DNA of 51,586 nt, from positions 1 to 51,586 of the IMG/VR virus record IMGVR_UViG_3300032242_001840. One strand, 5' to 3'. Every line of letters starts with the position of its first letter. Within the stretch, counting starts at the first letter, position 1. This document shows positions 27,196 through 35,823 of the stretch, piece by piece. Position numbers and translations under genes: made by a program. The notes under the pieces are model-generated. The model had not been told where the DNA came from, searched no databases, and worked only from the letters and a program-made list of their open reading frames with translations. This DNA comes from a virus.

Positions 27196-28053
27196 ATGCT
27201 TTGCGTCGAACTGCTGCGGGACTTCTACGCCCCTTTGAAGGGGCTGTCCCCAAGGACTGTCGATCTCTACGGCTATAGCATTGCTGCGATGTCGGCGTTT
27301 GTTCGCAGGCCGGCGACCGTAGACGACTTTGACGAACTGACGGTCGCCAGATTTCTGGCGGCGCGTCGGGCCACGCACAGCGTTGCCACGGTGGCGAAGG
27401 ATCGTGCGCAGATACGCGCCTTGTGGGAGTTTGCCGCCCGTCGGGGTTTCTGCAAAACCTTTCCGACGATCGCTCTGGTGAAAATCCCAGAGAGGGTGCC
27501 GGAGTCTTGGCTCACCTGCGACGTGGAGCGTCTGCTTGAGTCCTGCGCTCAAGAGCAGACCTACATTTGCAGCATCCCATCAGCCCTGTGGTGGCGGGCC
27601 TGCATCCTCGTCTGCTACCAGTCGGCCGAACGCATCAACGCGGTTCTGTCTCTGAAGTGGCAGGACTGCGTCGGATGCTCGCTCCTCTTTCGAGCGGAGG
27701 GGCGGAAGGGGCAGACTCGCGACATCCTCCGCGAGGTGACGGTCGAATGCGCCGACGCGATGCTGGCGATCCGCAACGGCCGCCGCGGCGACCAGCACGT
27801 CTTCCCTTGGGATCGAGGCCGCACCTACCTCTGGAAACGGATGGGCATCATTCTTGAGCGGGCGGGCCTGCCGGCCACCAGGCGGGACAAGTTTCATCGG
27901 CTGCGCAGAACATGTGCATCCTATTTCGCCGCGGCGGGGGGCGATGCCCAGCGGCTGCTGGATCACGCCGATCCAGCCACGACACGCAAATACGTTGACC
28001 CCAGGATCGCCAGAACGCCGCAGGCTTGCGACCTCATTCCGAAGGTCGGCTAG
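27196..28053 (+). CDS. int: Tyrosine recombinase (integrase), 285 residues
   Basis: ATG 27196 with GGGGGAG ten bases upstream. N-terminal core-binding domain (residues 1-90) with FYAPLKGLSPRTVDLYGYSI; catalytic domain with R146 (AERINAVLSL), a lysine in EGRKGQTR (K171), H234-R-L-R237 (box II), H257 (LDHADPATTRKY) and the nucleophile Y266. All expected catalytic residues are present. The protein lacks an arm-binding N-terminal domain like that of lambda Int. It should catalyse integration into the host chromosome; no attP could be identified. Rightward and convergent with the HNH gene, overlapping it by 20 bases. Confidence 0.92.
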   Translation: MLCVELLRDFYAPLKGLSPRTVDLYGYSIAAMSAFVRRPATVDDFDELTVARFLAARRATHSVATVAKDRAQIRALWEFAARRGFCKTFPTIALVKIPERVPESWLTCDVERLLESCAQEQTYICSIPSALWWRACILVCYQSAERINAVLSLKWQDCVGCSLLFRAEGRKGQTRDILREVTVECADAMLAIRNGRRGDQHVFPWDRGRTYLWKRMGIILERAGLPATRRDKFHRLRRTCASYFAAAGGDAQRLLDHADPATTRKYVDPRIARTPQACDLIPKVG

Positions 28054-28363
28054 CCTCGGCCAGTTTTTTGCGGTATGCGGCGCAGTCTTCGACCACGCTT
28101 TTGTTGCTGCGTAGCCATGACATCAGATGCCCGTGGACGATGTGGCACGGGTCAGCGCAGAGAGTGATAAGGTTTTGTGGGTCAAGCTCTAAGGCAGGAT
28201 TGTCATGGAAGGGGCGAATGTGATGCACCTCCATCTCCTTCGTCCTGCCGCATGCTTGGCACTCTGGCTGGCGGGAAAGATGCTCGCGGCGAACGCGGGG
28301 CCACTGGCCGGAGCGTGGTGCGCCGTAGTCGTCGGGCCGGCGGTTGAGGAGCCATCCGAACAT
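28034..28363 (-). CDS. HNH endonuclease, 109 residues
   Basis: ATG 28363 overlaps the previous stop (TGATG). Zinc site C35-x2-C38, catalytic H47-H48 in EVHHIRPFH, N64 in DPQNLITLC and H74 in CHIVHGH. This classic HNH layout is often found beside packaging or tail genes. Its C-terminus overlaps the integrase 3' end by 20 bases. Confidence 0.88.
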   Translation of the reverse strand: MFGWLLNRRPDDYGAPRSGQWPRVRREHLSRQPECQACGRTKEMEVHHIRPFHDNPALELDPQNLITLCADPCHIVHGHLMSWLRSNKSVVEDCAAYRKKLAEASRPSE

Positions 28364-28707
28364 CAGAGTGACGCCGCCTCTATGAATGCGGCGTCAATGG
28401 CAGCGGCGTCCATGCCAAACGCTTGAGCCATCGACACAAGGGTGCTGCTGCTTCGGTGAACCGTGCCGCTGTACTCCCACTCAATGCGGGTGGATTCGCG
28501 TGTTTCTTCTGGCAACGCTGCAATGGCCGCGTCAACCTGTTCAAGCGTGATCCCGTGAGCCACCAACCACTTTCTGATCTGTACCGCCGTGATCGTTTCT
28601 GGCACGGCAAAGGGCATTGATTGATTCACGCCAACAATATCACCCGCATCGTTGTACACGTTCCAAGTCTTTAACCCATCCACAAGACCAACGTACTCTG
28701 TTCGCAT
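28363..28707 (-). CDS. Tail-region protein, 114 residues
   Basis: ATG 28707 with GAGG eight bases upstream shares TAATG with the previous stop. N-terminal EYVGLVDGLKTWNVYNDAGDIVGVN, a middle ITAVQIRKWLVAHGITLEQVDAAIAALP and a C-terminal helical part. The middle resembles tail-fibre assembly or chaperone-type regions; not certain. Confidence 0.65.
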   Translation of the reverse strand: MRTEYVGLVDGLKTWNVYNDAGDIVGVNQSMPFAVPETITAVQIRKWLVAHGITLEQVDAAIAALPEETRESTRIEWEYSGTVHRSSSTLVSMAQAFGMDAAAIDAAFIEAASL

Positions 28708-29648
28708 TATGAAAGCCTCGCATACAGGCAAATGGTTGTGATTGCCACTGTGTTTGTTCCAGCCGTTGGCAGGTCTGTGGTGGAGACAACCTGCCCCGCA
28801 ACTCTTGGGTACAACGCACCGATTCCAGTTGCGCCACCGAAAGGCTTGGAAACAATCCTTGCATAAGTAGTCGCAGTCATGCACGAACCGATTGCGTACC
28901 TTGTCCCAGCCACGAGGTTGTAGGACGCTGGATATCCACCGACTGTCGAAAACGATCTCGTGTACCCGGTGTATGTGGACGCAAACATGCTTGTGTCATT
29001 GTCAATTCGTGCCACTAACGCCAACGTGCCTTGCCCGGTTGTGAAATTAGAGGATGTAAATGTGTAAAGCCCCATTCTAAAAAAAGTCAAACCGGAGCAG
29101 GCAACGTCGTATGAATACATCGTCATCTGCGTGACCGTCTTTGAAACAAGAGGCGTGAAAAAGCTAATCAGCATGTTTCCAGTAGAGTGATTCTGTGCGC
29201 CGATACATTGACTGACCGGGAAGTTTTCAACCCAACTTGGGTTAATGTCAAAGCTTGACTGAAACTGAGGAACAGTCATCTGGTTGCCAGTCAGCCTTGC
29301 ATCGTCCAGAGCTCCGGTGAGTGCTGCCGCAGAACCGCTGGAAGCAACAGAGGACAGGCCAGATACATCCCCCGGCACGATCACCACTGAGCCACTTCGA
29401 CCAGCAACTGTCCTCACATTTGAAGACACTGTACCCGCCGCTACTCCCAATCCGCTGCCAACAATTACGCTTCCGGCAGCAGACGCTGTAGCCAAGCCGG
29501 GGGTAAAGAGCTTTACCGATCCACCCGAATCCTTCCCATAGATTTTCTTGTCAGCGTAGTTGATTGCGATTTCGCCTTCGGCCAACGCAGAAGCAGACGG
29601 TACAGCAGTCGCTGTGTTGCTTCGTTTTGGGCGAACAGCGTTTGCCAT
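28707..29648 (-). CDS. Tail fibre-like protein, 313 residues
   Basis: MANAVRPKRSN at the start, LAEGEIAINYADKKIYGKD and VRTVAGRSGSVVIVPGDVSG as fibre-type repeats, then a C-terminal receptor-like part (SKTVTQMTMYSYDVACSGLTFFRMGLYTF). It is a close paralogue of the next gene to the right (29651). Probably a side fibre or base protein that contacts the cell surface. Confidence 0.82.
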   Translation of the reverse strand: MANAVRPKRSNTATAVPSASALAEGEIAINYADKKIYGKDSGGSVKLFTPGLATASAAGSVIVGSGLGVAAGTVSSNVRTVAGRSGSVVIVPGDVSGLSSVASSGSAAALTGALDDARLTGNQMTVPQFQSSFDINPSWVENFPVSQCIGAQNHSTGNMLISFFTPLVSKTVTQMTMYSYDVACSGLTFFRMGLYTFTSSNFTTGQGTLALVARIDNDTSMFASTYTGYTRSFSTVGGYPASYNLVAGTRYAIGSCMTATTYARIVSKPFGGATGIGALYPRVAGQVVSTTDLPTAGTNTVAITTICLYARLS

Positions 29649-29650
29649 TG

Positions 29651-30574
29651 CTACGACAGCCTGTTGTAAAACATATTGCCGTTGACTGAGATTATTCCAG
29701 TGCCTGACGCTGGAAGGTCGGCGTATCCGGCGAGCGCTCCGCTGGTGCGCGGGAACAATGCGCCAGTCGCCGATGCTGCTATGTTTGATCTTCCAAACTG
29801 AGTGCCAACCGTGGTTGCAGACAGAGTGAACGCAACAGCGTACCTTGTCCCAGCCACAATGCTATAAGAGGTCGGGTATCCGCCCGTTGCCGAAAACGAT
29901 CTGGTGTACCCGGTATTTGCTGCCGCAAACAAGGTTGTGTCATTGTCTGTTCTTGCAACAAGGGTCAGGGCGTTCGTGCTTTCGTTGTATGTATACAAAC
30001 CCATTCTTGCAAACGTCACGCCGCTTGATGCTGCGTTTGTGTACATCGTCATCTGCGTAACGGTCTTCGATATCAGCGGAGTAAAAAAAGAAACCCAGCT
30101 ATTCCCGGTCGTGACTGCAAGCGCGGTGATAGCCAAGCTAGCCGGGTAAGGCTCAATCCACGTTGTGTTGAAGTTGTAGTAGTTCATGTACTGGCTTGTG
30201 AGCAAGACATTACTGCTGAGTCTTGCGTCCGCCAGAGTTCCAGTAAGGTCTGCCGCCGACCCGCTGGTTGCCACTGCCGCCAAGCCAGAGATGTCACTGG
30301 CCGAAAGGGTTATAGCCCCAGTTCTTCCCGCCACGCTCAAGACGTTTGCGGATACGGTGCCTGCGCTGACGCTCAACCCGCTGCCAACGATCACACTTCC
30401 AGCGGCTGCGGTGGTTGCAAGGCCACCAGAGAGAGTCTGTACGTTTCCCGCAGCATCCTTGCCGTAAATCTTCAAATCAGCAAAGTTGGCTGCAATCTCG
30501 CCTTCGGCCAACGATCCAGCCAATGGCACCGCTGCCGCTGTGTTGCTCCGTTTTGGGCGAATGGCATTTGCCAT
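29651..30574 (-). CDS. Tail fibre-like protein, paralogue, 307 residues
   Basis: ATG 30574 is preferred over TTG 30580, which shares TTGA with the previous stop. The N-terminus (MANAIRPKRSN), EGEIAANFADLKIYGKDAAG and LSVAGRTGAITLSASDISG match the neighbour at 28707. The C-terminal domains (SKTVTQMTMYTNAASSGVTFARMGLYTY; NTGYTRSFSATGGYPTSY) are also similar. Tandem duplication with divergence suggests adaptation of receptor contact. Confidence 0.82.
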   Translation of the reverse strand: MANAIRPKRSNTAAAVPLAGSLAEGEIAANFADLKIYGKDAAGNVQTLSGGLATTAAAGSVIVGSGLSVSAGTVSANVLSVAGRTGAITLSASDISGLAAVATSGSAADLTGTLADARLSSNVLLTSQYMNYYNFNTTWIEPYPASLAITALAVTTGNSWVSFFTPLISKTVTQMTMYTNAASSGVTFARMGLYTYNESTNALTLVARTDNDTTLFAAANTGYTRSFSATGGYPTSYSIVAGTRYAVAFTLSATTVGTQFGRSNIAASATGALFPRTSGALAGYADLPASGTGIISVNGNMFYNRLS

Positions 30575-30576
30575 GA

Positions 30577-32535
30577 TCAATATGTCCCGCCGTCAATGTC
30601 GCTGCTTGTGGAAAGGGCATCTGTAATTCCATATCCAGAGAGCGTCGTTGGGTTTGTGCCTGCTGTGACTCGCCCTTTGGCGTCTACGGTTACGCTTTTG
30701 TATGTGCCTGCTGTTGCCCCGCTTGCGGAAAGCGTTGTCGCAAACGATCCTGTGCCTGAGCCTGTCACATCTCCCGTAAGGGTGACAGTCTGATCTCCAG
30801 TATTGGTTCCGCTGCTGCTGCCGCTGAACGTACCAGATTGCGTTGCAAGAGAGCCAAGTCCGATCACGTCTAGTGCTGCGATCGTCACCGCTCCGGTGCG
30901 GCCCGCAACGGATTGCACGGGTGCCGCTGCCGACGCTGCTGCGTTGAATCCGCTCACATCTCCAGAGGCGATCACGACCGCCCCGGTGCGGCCGGCAACA
31001 GACTGCACGGGTGCCGCAGCCGACGCTGCTGCGTTGAATCCGCTCACATCTCCAGAGGCGATTACTACCGCTCCGGTGCGACCAGCCACGCTGGTGACGG
31101 GCGGCGCGGCATATCCGCTCACGTCGGAGGTGCTGATCACGACCGCGCCAGTGCGTCCAGCAACAGACTGAACCGGGGCTGCTGCCGAGGCTGCTGCCGT
31201 CAGTCCGCTCACGTCGGCGGCGGCGATTACGACTGCGCCGGTGCGGCCCGCAACGCTCGTCACGGGCGGCGCGGTGTATCCGCTGACATCGCTTGTGCTG
31301 ATCACGACCGCCCCTGTCCTGCCCGCCACGCTCGTCACGGCTGGAGCCACATACCCGCTGACATCGCCTGTGCTGATCACGACTGCTCCGGTGCGGCCGG
31401 CCACCGACTGGACGGGGGCTGCGGCCGACGCTGCTGCTGTCAGTCCGCTCACGTCTGCTGCGGCGATCACGACTGCGCCTGTCCTGCCGGCCACGCTCGT
31501 CACGGGCGGCGCTGTGTATCCGCTGACATCGCTTGTGCTAATCGTCACCGCTCCGGTGCGACCAGCTACCGACTGGACGGGTGCCGCTGCCGATGCGGCT
31601 GCTGTCAGTCCGCTTACGTCCGCGGCGGCGATCACCACTGCACCTGTGCGGCCCGCCACGCTCGTCACGGGAGGCGCTGTGTATCCGCTGACATCGCCAG
31701 TGCTGATTACGACTGCACCCGTTCTGCCAGCCACGCTGGTGACGGCTGGCGCGACGTATCCGCTCACATCGGAGGTGCTGATCACGACCGCGCCGGTGCG
31801 CCCTGCCACCGACTGCACGGGTGCCGCTGCCGACGCTGCTGCTGTCAGACCGCTCACGTCCGCTGCGGCGATCACGACCGCCCCTGTCCTGCCGGCCACG
31901 CTCGTCACGGGCGGCGCGGTGTATCCGCTTACGTCGGAGGTGCTGATCACGACCGCTCCGGTGCGGCCGGCCACCGACTGAACGGGGGCCGCTGCGGCAA
32001 CGCCGCTCACGTCTGAGGCTGCAAGCACGACCGCCCCTGTCCTGCCAGCCACGCTGGTGACGGCTGGCGCGACGTATCCGCTCACGTCGGAGGTGCTGAT
32101 CACGACCGCTCCGGTGCGGCCTGCCACCGACTGCACGGGTGCCGCTGCCGACGCTGCTGCCGTCAGTCCGGTCACGTCGCCAGAAGCGATCACGACCGCC
32201 CCTGTCCGGCCAGCCACGCTCGTCACGGGCGGTGCGACATATCCGCTCACATCGGAGGTGCTGATCACGACCGCGCCGGTGCGGCCGGCAACCGAACTGA
32301 CCTGCCCCTGCGAACTCAAAACGCCACCGGCCGTCACGGACAGACCGCTGCCGACGATAATGACGCCCAATGCGGTCGTTGTGGCCGGGGATGTGGTTCC
32401 TGCCGGCCCTGCGGCCCCCTGCGGGCCGATGCCGCCGCTGGCGGTCACGCTGACGGCCGTGCCGGGGGCGGTGACGGTCACGTTCTGGTCGTTGACCGTG
32501 ACGTTGACGGGGTTGGTGGGGACGGTGATGTTCAC
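30577..32535 (-). CDS. Repetitive tail fibre protein, 652 residues
   Basis: Eighteen repeats of the form VxSVAGRTGAVVIxxxDVSG (about residues 79-560), alternating with YxAPP and LTAAASAAAP links. A GPQGAAGPAG collagen-like piece stands near residue 38. The C-terminal 85 residues are a known fibre module (GTNTGDQTVTLTGDVTGSGTG ... VTVDAKGRVTAGT). The protein should be a long, thin, trimeric fibre. Repeat number is likely to vary between strains. Confidence 0.9.
   Translation of the reverse strand: MNITVPTNPVNVTVNDQNVTVTAPGTAVSVTASGGIGPQGAAGPAGTTSPATTTALGVIIVGSGLSVTAGGVLSSQGQVSSVAGRTGAVVISTSDVSGYVAPPVTSVAGRTGAVVIASGDVTGLTAAASAAAPVQSVAGRTGAVVISTSDVSGYVAPAVTSVAGRTGAVVLAASDVSGVAAAAPVQSVAGRTGAVVISTSDVSGYTAPPVTSVAGRTGAVVIAAADVSGLTAAASAAAPVQSVAGRTGAVVISTSDVSGYVAPAVTSVAGRTGAVVISTGDVSGYTAPPVTSVAGRTGAVVIAAADVSGLTAAASAAAPVQSVAGRTGAVTISTSDVSGYTAPPVTSVAGRTGAVVIAAADVSGLTAAASAAAPVQSVAGRTGAVVISTGDVSGYVAPAVTSVAGRTGAVVISTSDVSGYTAPPVTSVAGRTGAVVIAAADVSGLTAAASAAAPVQSVAGRTGAVVISTSDVSGYAAPPVTSVAGRTGAVVIASGDVSGFNAAASAAAPVQSVAGRTGAVVIASGDVSGFNAAASAAAPVQSVAGRTGAVTIAALDVIGLGSLATQSGTFSGSSSGTNTGDQTVTLTGDVTGSGTGSFATTLSASGATAGTYKSVTVDAKGRVTAGTNPTTLSGYGITDALSTSSDIDGGTY
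30850..32301 (-). repeat. Eighteen-copy coding repeat in the fibre gene
   Basis: Units of about 75-90 bases encode SVAGRTGAV-VISTSDVSG. Many units are near-identical at DNA level, so unequal crossing-over can add or remove copies. The other strand and other frames are open over long stretches because of the GC-rich repeat, which explains several false frames. Confidence 0.88.
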
Positions 32536-32855
32536 CGGGTGACCTCAAGTATGCCGGTAAGTCCAGTCCTCTGGACGCTGCCAGCCTGGTTCCACACTTG
32601 CCGCCAGCCGTAGGTTCCGGCGGGCAGAGCGGCGGTCTGGGCCTCGGTCATGGAGATGTAGGCGGTGCTGACGCCGCCCGACACGACCAGCGTCGTTGTC
32701 ATCGTCGCCACGTTCGCGCCGGTGACCTGAGAGTAGACGGTCGAGGTGGCCGTCGTGCCGGTGAGGTCAAGGCCGATGCCGGGGGCAACGCCAAGCTCGT
32801 CGCCCCCGCGGACGATGATGTTCAGCGTCCCTGGGACGTTTGAATAGGTCGCCAT
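32532..32855 (-). CDS. Small virion protein, 107 residues
   Basis: ATG 32855; the stop overlaps the fibre gene start. Beta-rich sequence (TLNIIVRGGDELGVAPGIGLDLTGTTATSTVYSQV), ending GRTGLTGILEVTR-like. Similar to small immunoglobulin-like or fibre-attachment proteins. Function by context. Confidence 0.68.
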   Translation of the reverse strand: MATYSNVPGTLNIIVRGGDELGVAPGIGLDLTGTTATSTVYSQVTGANVATMTTTLVVSGGVSTAYISMTEAQTAALPAGTYGWRQVWNQAGSVQRTGLTGILEVTR

Positions 32856-32857
32856 GG

Positions 32858-33163
32858 TCAGTTTGCCCCGGCGGTGTCTGGCAGGCGGTCAACGGCATGC
32901 TGGAGGTCACGCTGTCCGATGGCGATCTCTTGGAGGGTCTGCTGTGATGCTTTTTGTGTCTCTTCGATTCCCTCTAAAGTCTTCTGCGTCGTCTCCAGGA
33001 ACTCGACATGCCCGCGGACGACAGGCTCAACGACTGTCTTGTTTAGGCTGACAGCCGCGTCCCGAAGGAACCACAGAAGAACGGCAAGAATAAGCACGGG
33101 AACGCCGAAGCGTTCGCCGACGCGCAGTATCGTGTCTGTGAGGGGCTTGGGTTCGCTCACCAT
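32858..33163 (-). CDS. Membrane protein with coiled coil, 101 residues
   Basis: ATG 33163. A membrane segment (VPVLILAVLLWFLRDAAV, about residues 20-37) is followed by a coiled coil (FLETTQKTLEGIEETQKASQQTLQEIAIGQRDLQ). Layout is like that of some phage holins or haemolysin-XhlA-type proteins; the role is not proven. Confidence 0.68.
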   Translation of the reverse strand: MVSEPKPLTDTILRVGERFGVPVLILAVLLWFLRDAAVSLNKTVVEPVVRGHVEFLETTQKTLEGIEETQKASQQTLQEIAIGQRDLQHAVDRLPDTAGAN

Positions 33164-33249
33164 TTCCCCTCATTCATAATGGCGTAGCAGAACAAACCAA
33201 ACGGGACGATAGTCCCGCCGACGACGAATCCGGCGATGAAATAAATCAT
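33157..33249 (-). CDS. Very small membrane protein, 30 residues
   Basis: Starts at ATG 33249 with GGAGG five bases upstream and stops at 33157, seven bases inside the next gene. It encodes MIYFIAGFVVGGTIVPFG and a short charged end (MNEGKW): one membrane span. With the coiled-coil membrane protein it could be part of a lysis or entry function; no proof. Confidence 0.6.
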   Translation of the reverse strand: MIYFIAGFVVGGTIVPFGLFCYAIMNEGKW

Positions 33250-33282
33250 GGTGGCCTCCATGCCTTATCTCATTTTACACCC

Positions 33283-33831
33283 TCACGCGCCGCCGCGGTA
33301 AGCACACATGACCTCCCCGCGGAACTCATCAACACCGCTGGAATTCATGACTATTCTGTCGATGTAGCTCTCTGGGATACCAGCTTCGCTGACATGCTCC
33401 AGAACATCGGCGGTGCCGGGCCGGATAATGTGCCAAATCTCGCCCCCCAGCCCCTTGATCATTTTGGCTTCGTTTTCAAAGCGAACGTCGGTGATCACGA
33501 TATCGCGTTCGATGCCGTTCCACCATTCCATGTGGTCAATCCGCCGCCTGAGAATGTCCACCCAGAAGTTCTCGCCGACCAGCTTCCGCCCCCACTCGGT
33601 GCCGAGGGTCTGGAGCAGATACCGTGGCGATTTGCCAATCCAAGGGATGACAGCTTCCTTGAACTCGCGGTCTTGATACTGCGTCACGCCGACCTTTGTG
33701 ATCACAGAAATCGCTTCGTAGAGAGGTTCAGCGAACGCCATCCGTTGGGCCGTGACCTCCTGCCGCAGGATCGTCGCCGCCGTGTCTTTGCCGCATCCTG
33801 CCTTGCCGTACAGACCAATGATCTTCTTCAT
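33283..33831 (-). CDS. Deoxynucleoside monophosphate kinase, 182 residues
   Basis: ATG 33831 overlaps the previous stop (ATGA). Walker A GLYGKAGCGKDTAA near residue 9, then FAEPLYEAISVI and the LQTLGTEWGRKLVGENFWV segment, and VITDVRFENEAKMI. This order matches phage dNMP kinases of the T4 gp1 type, which convert dNMP to dNDP for phage DNA synthesis. Coupled with a dCMP deaminase. Confidence 0.88.
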   Translation of the reverse strand: MKKIIGLYGKAGCGKDTAATILRQEVTAQRMAFAEPLYEAISVITKVGVTQYQDREFKEAVIPWIGKSPRYLLQTLGTEWGRKLVGENFWVDILRRRIDHMEWWNGIERDIVITDVRFENEAKMIKGLGGEIWHIIRPGTADVLEHVSEAGIPESYIDRIVMNSSGVDEFRGEVMCAYRGGA

Positions 33832-34298
33832 AGAAAAACTGCCCTTCCATCAAACATGATTGTCACGCCCATTTTCTCGTTTACCCACCGCAGGTTCACG
33901 CCGGCGTCAGTCAGCATCTCGTCAGCCGTCTCGATCGGTTTCTTCCACTTCTCTGCCGTCAGGTCGCGAAGCATGCACAGCCCCACGACCTCCTTGATTC
34001 CGGCGAGAATAATGGCTCTCGCGCAGTCGGGGCAGGCAAACCAAGGCGCGTACATGACGCATCCCTTGGTCGCGACTCCATGGCGGGCGCAGGCGTAGAT
34101 CGCCGCCCGCTCCGCATGTTCCATGTATTCGCCCTTGCGACCTTGTTTCTGCGGGCAGCCGGCAGGGAAGTGGTTGACGCCCCAAGCCAGCTTGTCTTCC
34201 TCAACATTGCAGATCAGCGCGGCGCACTGCGTTCTGGCGTCGTGCGACTCCTGCCTCGCAGTGCGGCATGCCAAACGCAGAAACTCAGCGTCTGTCAT
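33828..34298 (-). CDS. Deoxycytidylate (dCMP) deaminase, 156 residues
   Basis: ATG 34298 overlaps the previous stop (ATGA) with GAGGAC upstream. Zinc and catalytic motif HAERAA (MEHAERAAIYACARHG) and PWFACPDCARAII. The enzyme makes dUMP from dCMP and so feeds thymidylate production. Together with the kinase it forms a nucleotide supply unit. Confidence 0.92.
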   Translation of the reverse strand: MTDAEFLRLACRTARQESHDARTQCAALICNVEEDKLAWGVNHFPAGCPQKQGRKGEYMEHAERAAIYACARHGVATKGCVMYAPWFACPDCARAIILAGIKEVVGLCMLRDLTAEKWKKPIETADEMLTDAGVNLRWVNEKMGVTIMFDGRAVFL

Positions 34299-35461
34299 TT
34301 GCCGTCCTCCTCGGGGCCGGCAAACAACATGCCCGCCAGGCCACCCTCGGGCCGGTAGAAAAACGTCTCCATCCCCCGGCGGCTGCCGACGAAGCCATGG
34401 GCCGCATGCCAGTCGTCTGGTGGGCAGATGGCGGGGTGCGTCCGAACCACCACCGACGAGATCGTGTCGATCGCTGCCTGGCTGTGGAAATGGCCGGTGT
34501 GCATCTCGCGGTAGTGGCAGGCCGACCATTTGTCGGCGGCCTCATAGGCCATCAGTTCCGCCAGCTTCTTCTTGGCGGTGTTGCCGTGCGTGATGCCGAT
34601 CAAGTTCTTCCCGTGGCTGGTGTATGCCCGGTGGGTGTAGGAGTCGGCGATCGTCACCCGCTTGTCTTTGGCGAAGTGCATTAGCAGGATGCGGTGGAGC
34701 GCCCAGGAAAGTGCTTCGTCGTGGTTCCCGGCCACCAGCATCACGTCGGTCTGGCATGTCTCAGCCGATCGATGGATGAGGTTCAAGATCGACTCAGTGC
34801 CGACCTCAAGCATCTTCTGAATGCGGCCGTCGCGATCCAGCATCGTGCCGCCGGTGGTCGAGCCGGCCGGCGAGTCGTAGTGAAATATGTCCCCGCAGAG
34901 GCAGATCGTTCGACGCTCTGGCCGGAACACCGTATCGCCGTCATCGATCAGCCGGCTGGATGCCTGTCGCATCAACCGCTCCGCAATCGCTAAGTCGTAG
35001 TCGGCACCGCCCGTCGATCTGCCCCAGCAGTATTTGCCAAAATGCGGATCGGCCACCACCAGCACCTGCCAGATGCCAGTAGGACGCCGCCTGTGCCGTT
35101 TTGCGGGCCGGTAGACAACAGACCGCCTCGCACCCTCCAGAATCGCCTCAACGGCCTCCCGCTGGCCCATTCCGCCCTTGGGCCGGAGCCTGACGAATAC
35201 CCGGTGCAGGTCGGTGACCACAACCTGCCCGGTGGCGGGGTCTTTGGCACCGACCGCCCATTTGGTCGCCTCCGACCGCTCGACCTCAAAGCGGGTCATG
35301 TCGGCACCGATATGCCGCAGGAGGTCTTCGACGGTGCGGATCGTCTCCGAAACCGTGCAATGCTCGCGGGCATCGCCGTCCTGCTTTTCGACAACCTGGG
35401 GTGCGTCGGCAGGGATGGGCAGTGCGGCGGCGACCTTGGCTACCAAGCTCTTTTTAGCCAC
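34295..35461 (-). CDS. Metallophosphoesterase, 388 residues
   Basis: The calcineurin-like signature stands in order: VVADPHFGKYC, LCGDIFHYD, VAGNHDE, ITHGN and TGHFHSQ. The first 130 residues are a different domain (SETIRTVEDLLRHIGADMTRFEVERSEATKW). Phages use such enzymes as SbcD-like nucleases or phosphatases; the absence of an SbcC partner leaves the role open. Stop overlaps the deaminase start. Confidence 0.9.
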   Translation of the reverse strand: MAKKSLVAKVAAALPIPADAPQVVEKQDGDAREHCTVSETIRTVEDLLRHIGADMTRFEVERSEATKWAVGAKDPATGQVVVTDLHRVFVRLRPKGGMGQREAVEAILEGARRSVVYRPAKRHRRRPTGIWQVLVVADPHFGKYCWGRSTGGADYDLAIAERLMRQASSRLIDDGDTVFRPERRTICLCGDIFHYDSPAGSTTGGTMLDRDGRIQKMLEVGTESILNLIHRSAETCQTDVMLVAGNHDEALSWALHRILLMHFAKDKRVTIADSYTHRAYTSHGKNLIGITHGNTAKKKLAELMAYEAADKWSACHYREMHTGHFHSQAAIDTISSVVVRTHPAICPPDDWHAAHGFVGSRRGMETFFYRPEGGLAGMLFAGPEEDGK

Positions 35462-35697
35462 ACGACAACTCTATCGGGGCCGATGTTCGCGACGTTCTCT
35501 TCGGAGAGCGTCTTTGAGATAGCAGCCGCTGCCGGCTTGAGATGCTGGCCGAAAGTGCCAGCCCTCCACGCATCAAGCAGGTCGGCGAGCAGTTCTGCGT
35601 GTTCTGGCTTGACCTTTTCCCACCAGGGCTGGTTTCTTCTCCCCTGCGGGAAGTTTGCCAGCACCTTCTCGAGGATCGCGGTTTTCTTCGCAGCCAT
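35440..35697 (-). CDS. Small HTH-like protein, 85 residues
   Basis: ATG 35697 with GGAGG six bases upstream; the stop overlaps the next gene. N-terminal MAAKKTAILEKVLANFPQ, middle HAELLADLLDAWRAGTFGQHLKPAAAAISKTLSEENVANIGPDRVVVWLKRAW, which looks like a replication-type DNA-binding fold. No family recognised with certainty. Confidence 0.7.
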   Translation of the reverse strand: MAAKKTAILEKVLANFPQGRRNQPWWEKVKPEHAELLADLLDAWRAGTFGQHLKPAAAAISKTLSEENVANIGPDRVVVWLKRAW

Positions 35698-35791
35698 CCT
35701 TGCCCTCCAGCCAGACCATGCCGTCATCGTCGGGAATGCCGCCGCCCGCAGGCGTGTCGTCGTCGGGATCAAGATCGCCGAACGAACGCAT
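35573..35791 (-). CDS. Possible small acidic protein, 72 residues
   Basis: ATG 35791, overlapping the next gene by 125 bases in another frame. N-terminal half is acidic and plausible (DLDPDDDTPAGGGIPDDDGMVWLEG); the C-terminal half in the overlap is basic and less protein-like. The predicted start of RNA from the adjacent promoter would lie inside the ATG, so translation would need upstream RNA. Doubtful. Confidence 0.3.
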   Translation of the reverse strand: MRSFGDLDPDDDTPAGGGIPDDDGMVWLEGKDGCEENRDPREGAGKLPAGEKKPALVGKGQARTRRTARRPA

Positions 35792-35794
35792 AGT

Positions 35795-35823
35795 AGTCTA
35801 GCCCGGTAGCCTAGAGGGATCAA
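35795..35823 (-). promoter_or_regulatory. Promoter with two TAGNCTAC boxes
   Basis: Read leftward: TTGATC (35823-35818), 17-base spacer, TAGACT (35800-35795). CTAGGCTACC lies in the spacer and TAGACTAC spans the -10, so both element positions seen elsewhere occur in one promoter. It would drive the phosphoesterase, deaminase and kinase genes. Confidence 0.78.

Noticed and set aside
28034-28363. attP next to the integrase
   Set aside because: No direct repeat or tRNA-like core could be found near the integrase ends; the tRNA at 14419 is too far away to claim.
30913-32016. Long rightward and leftward frames inside the repetitive fibre gene
   Set aside because: They are low-complexity shadows of the 18-copy repeat.
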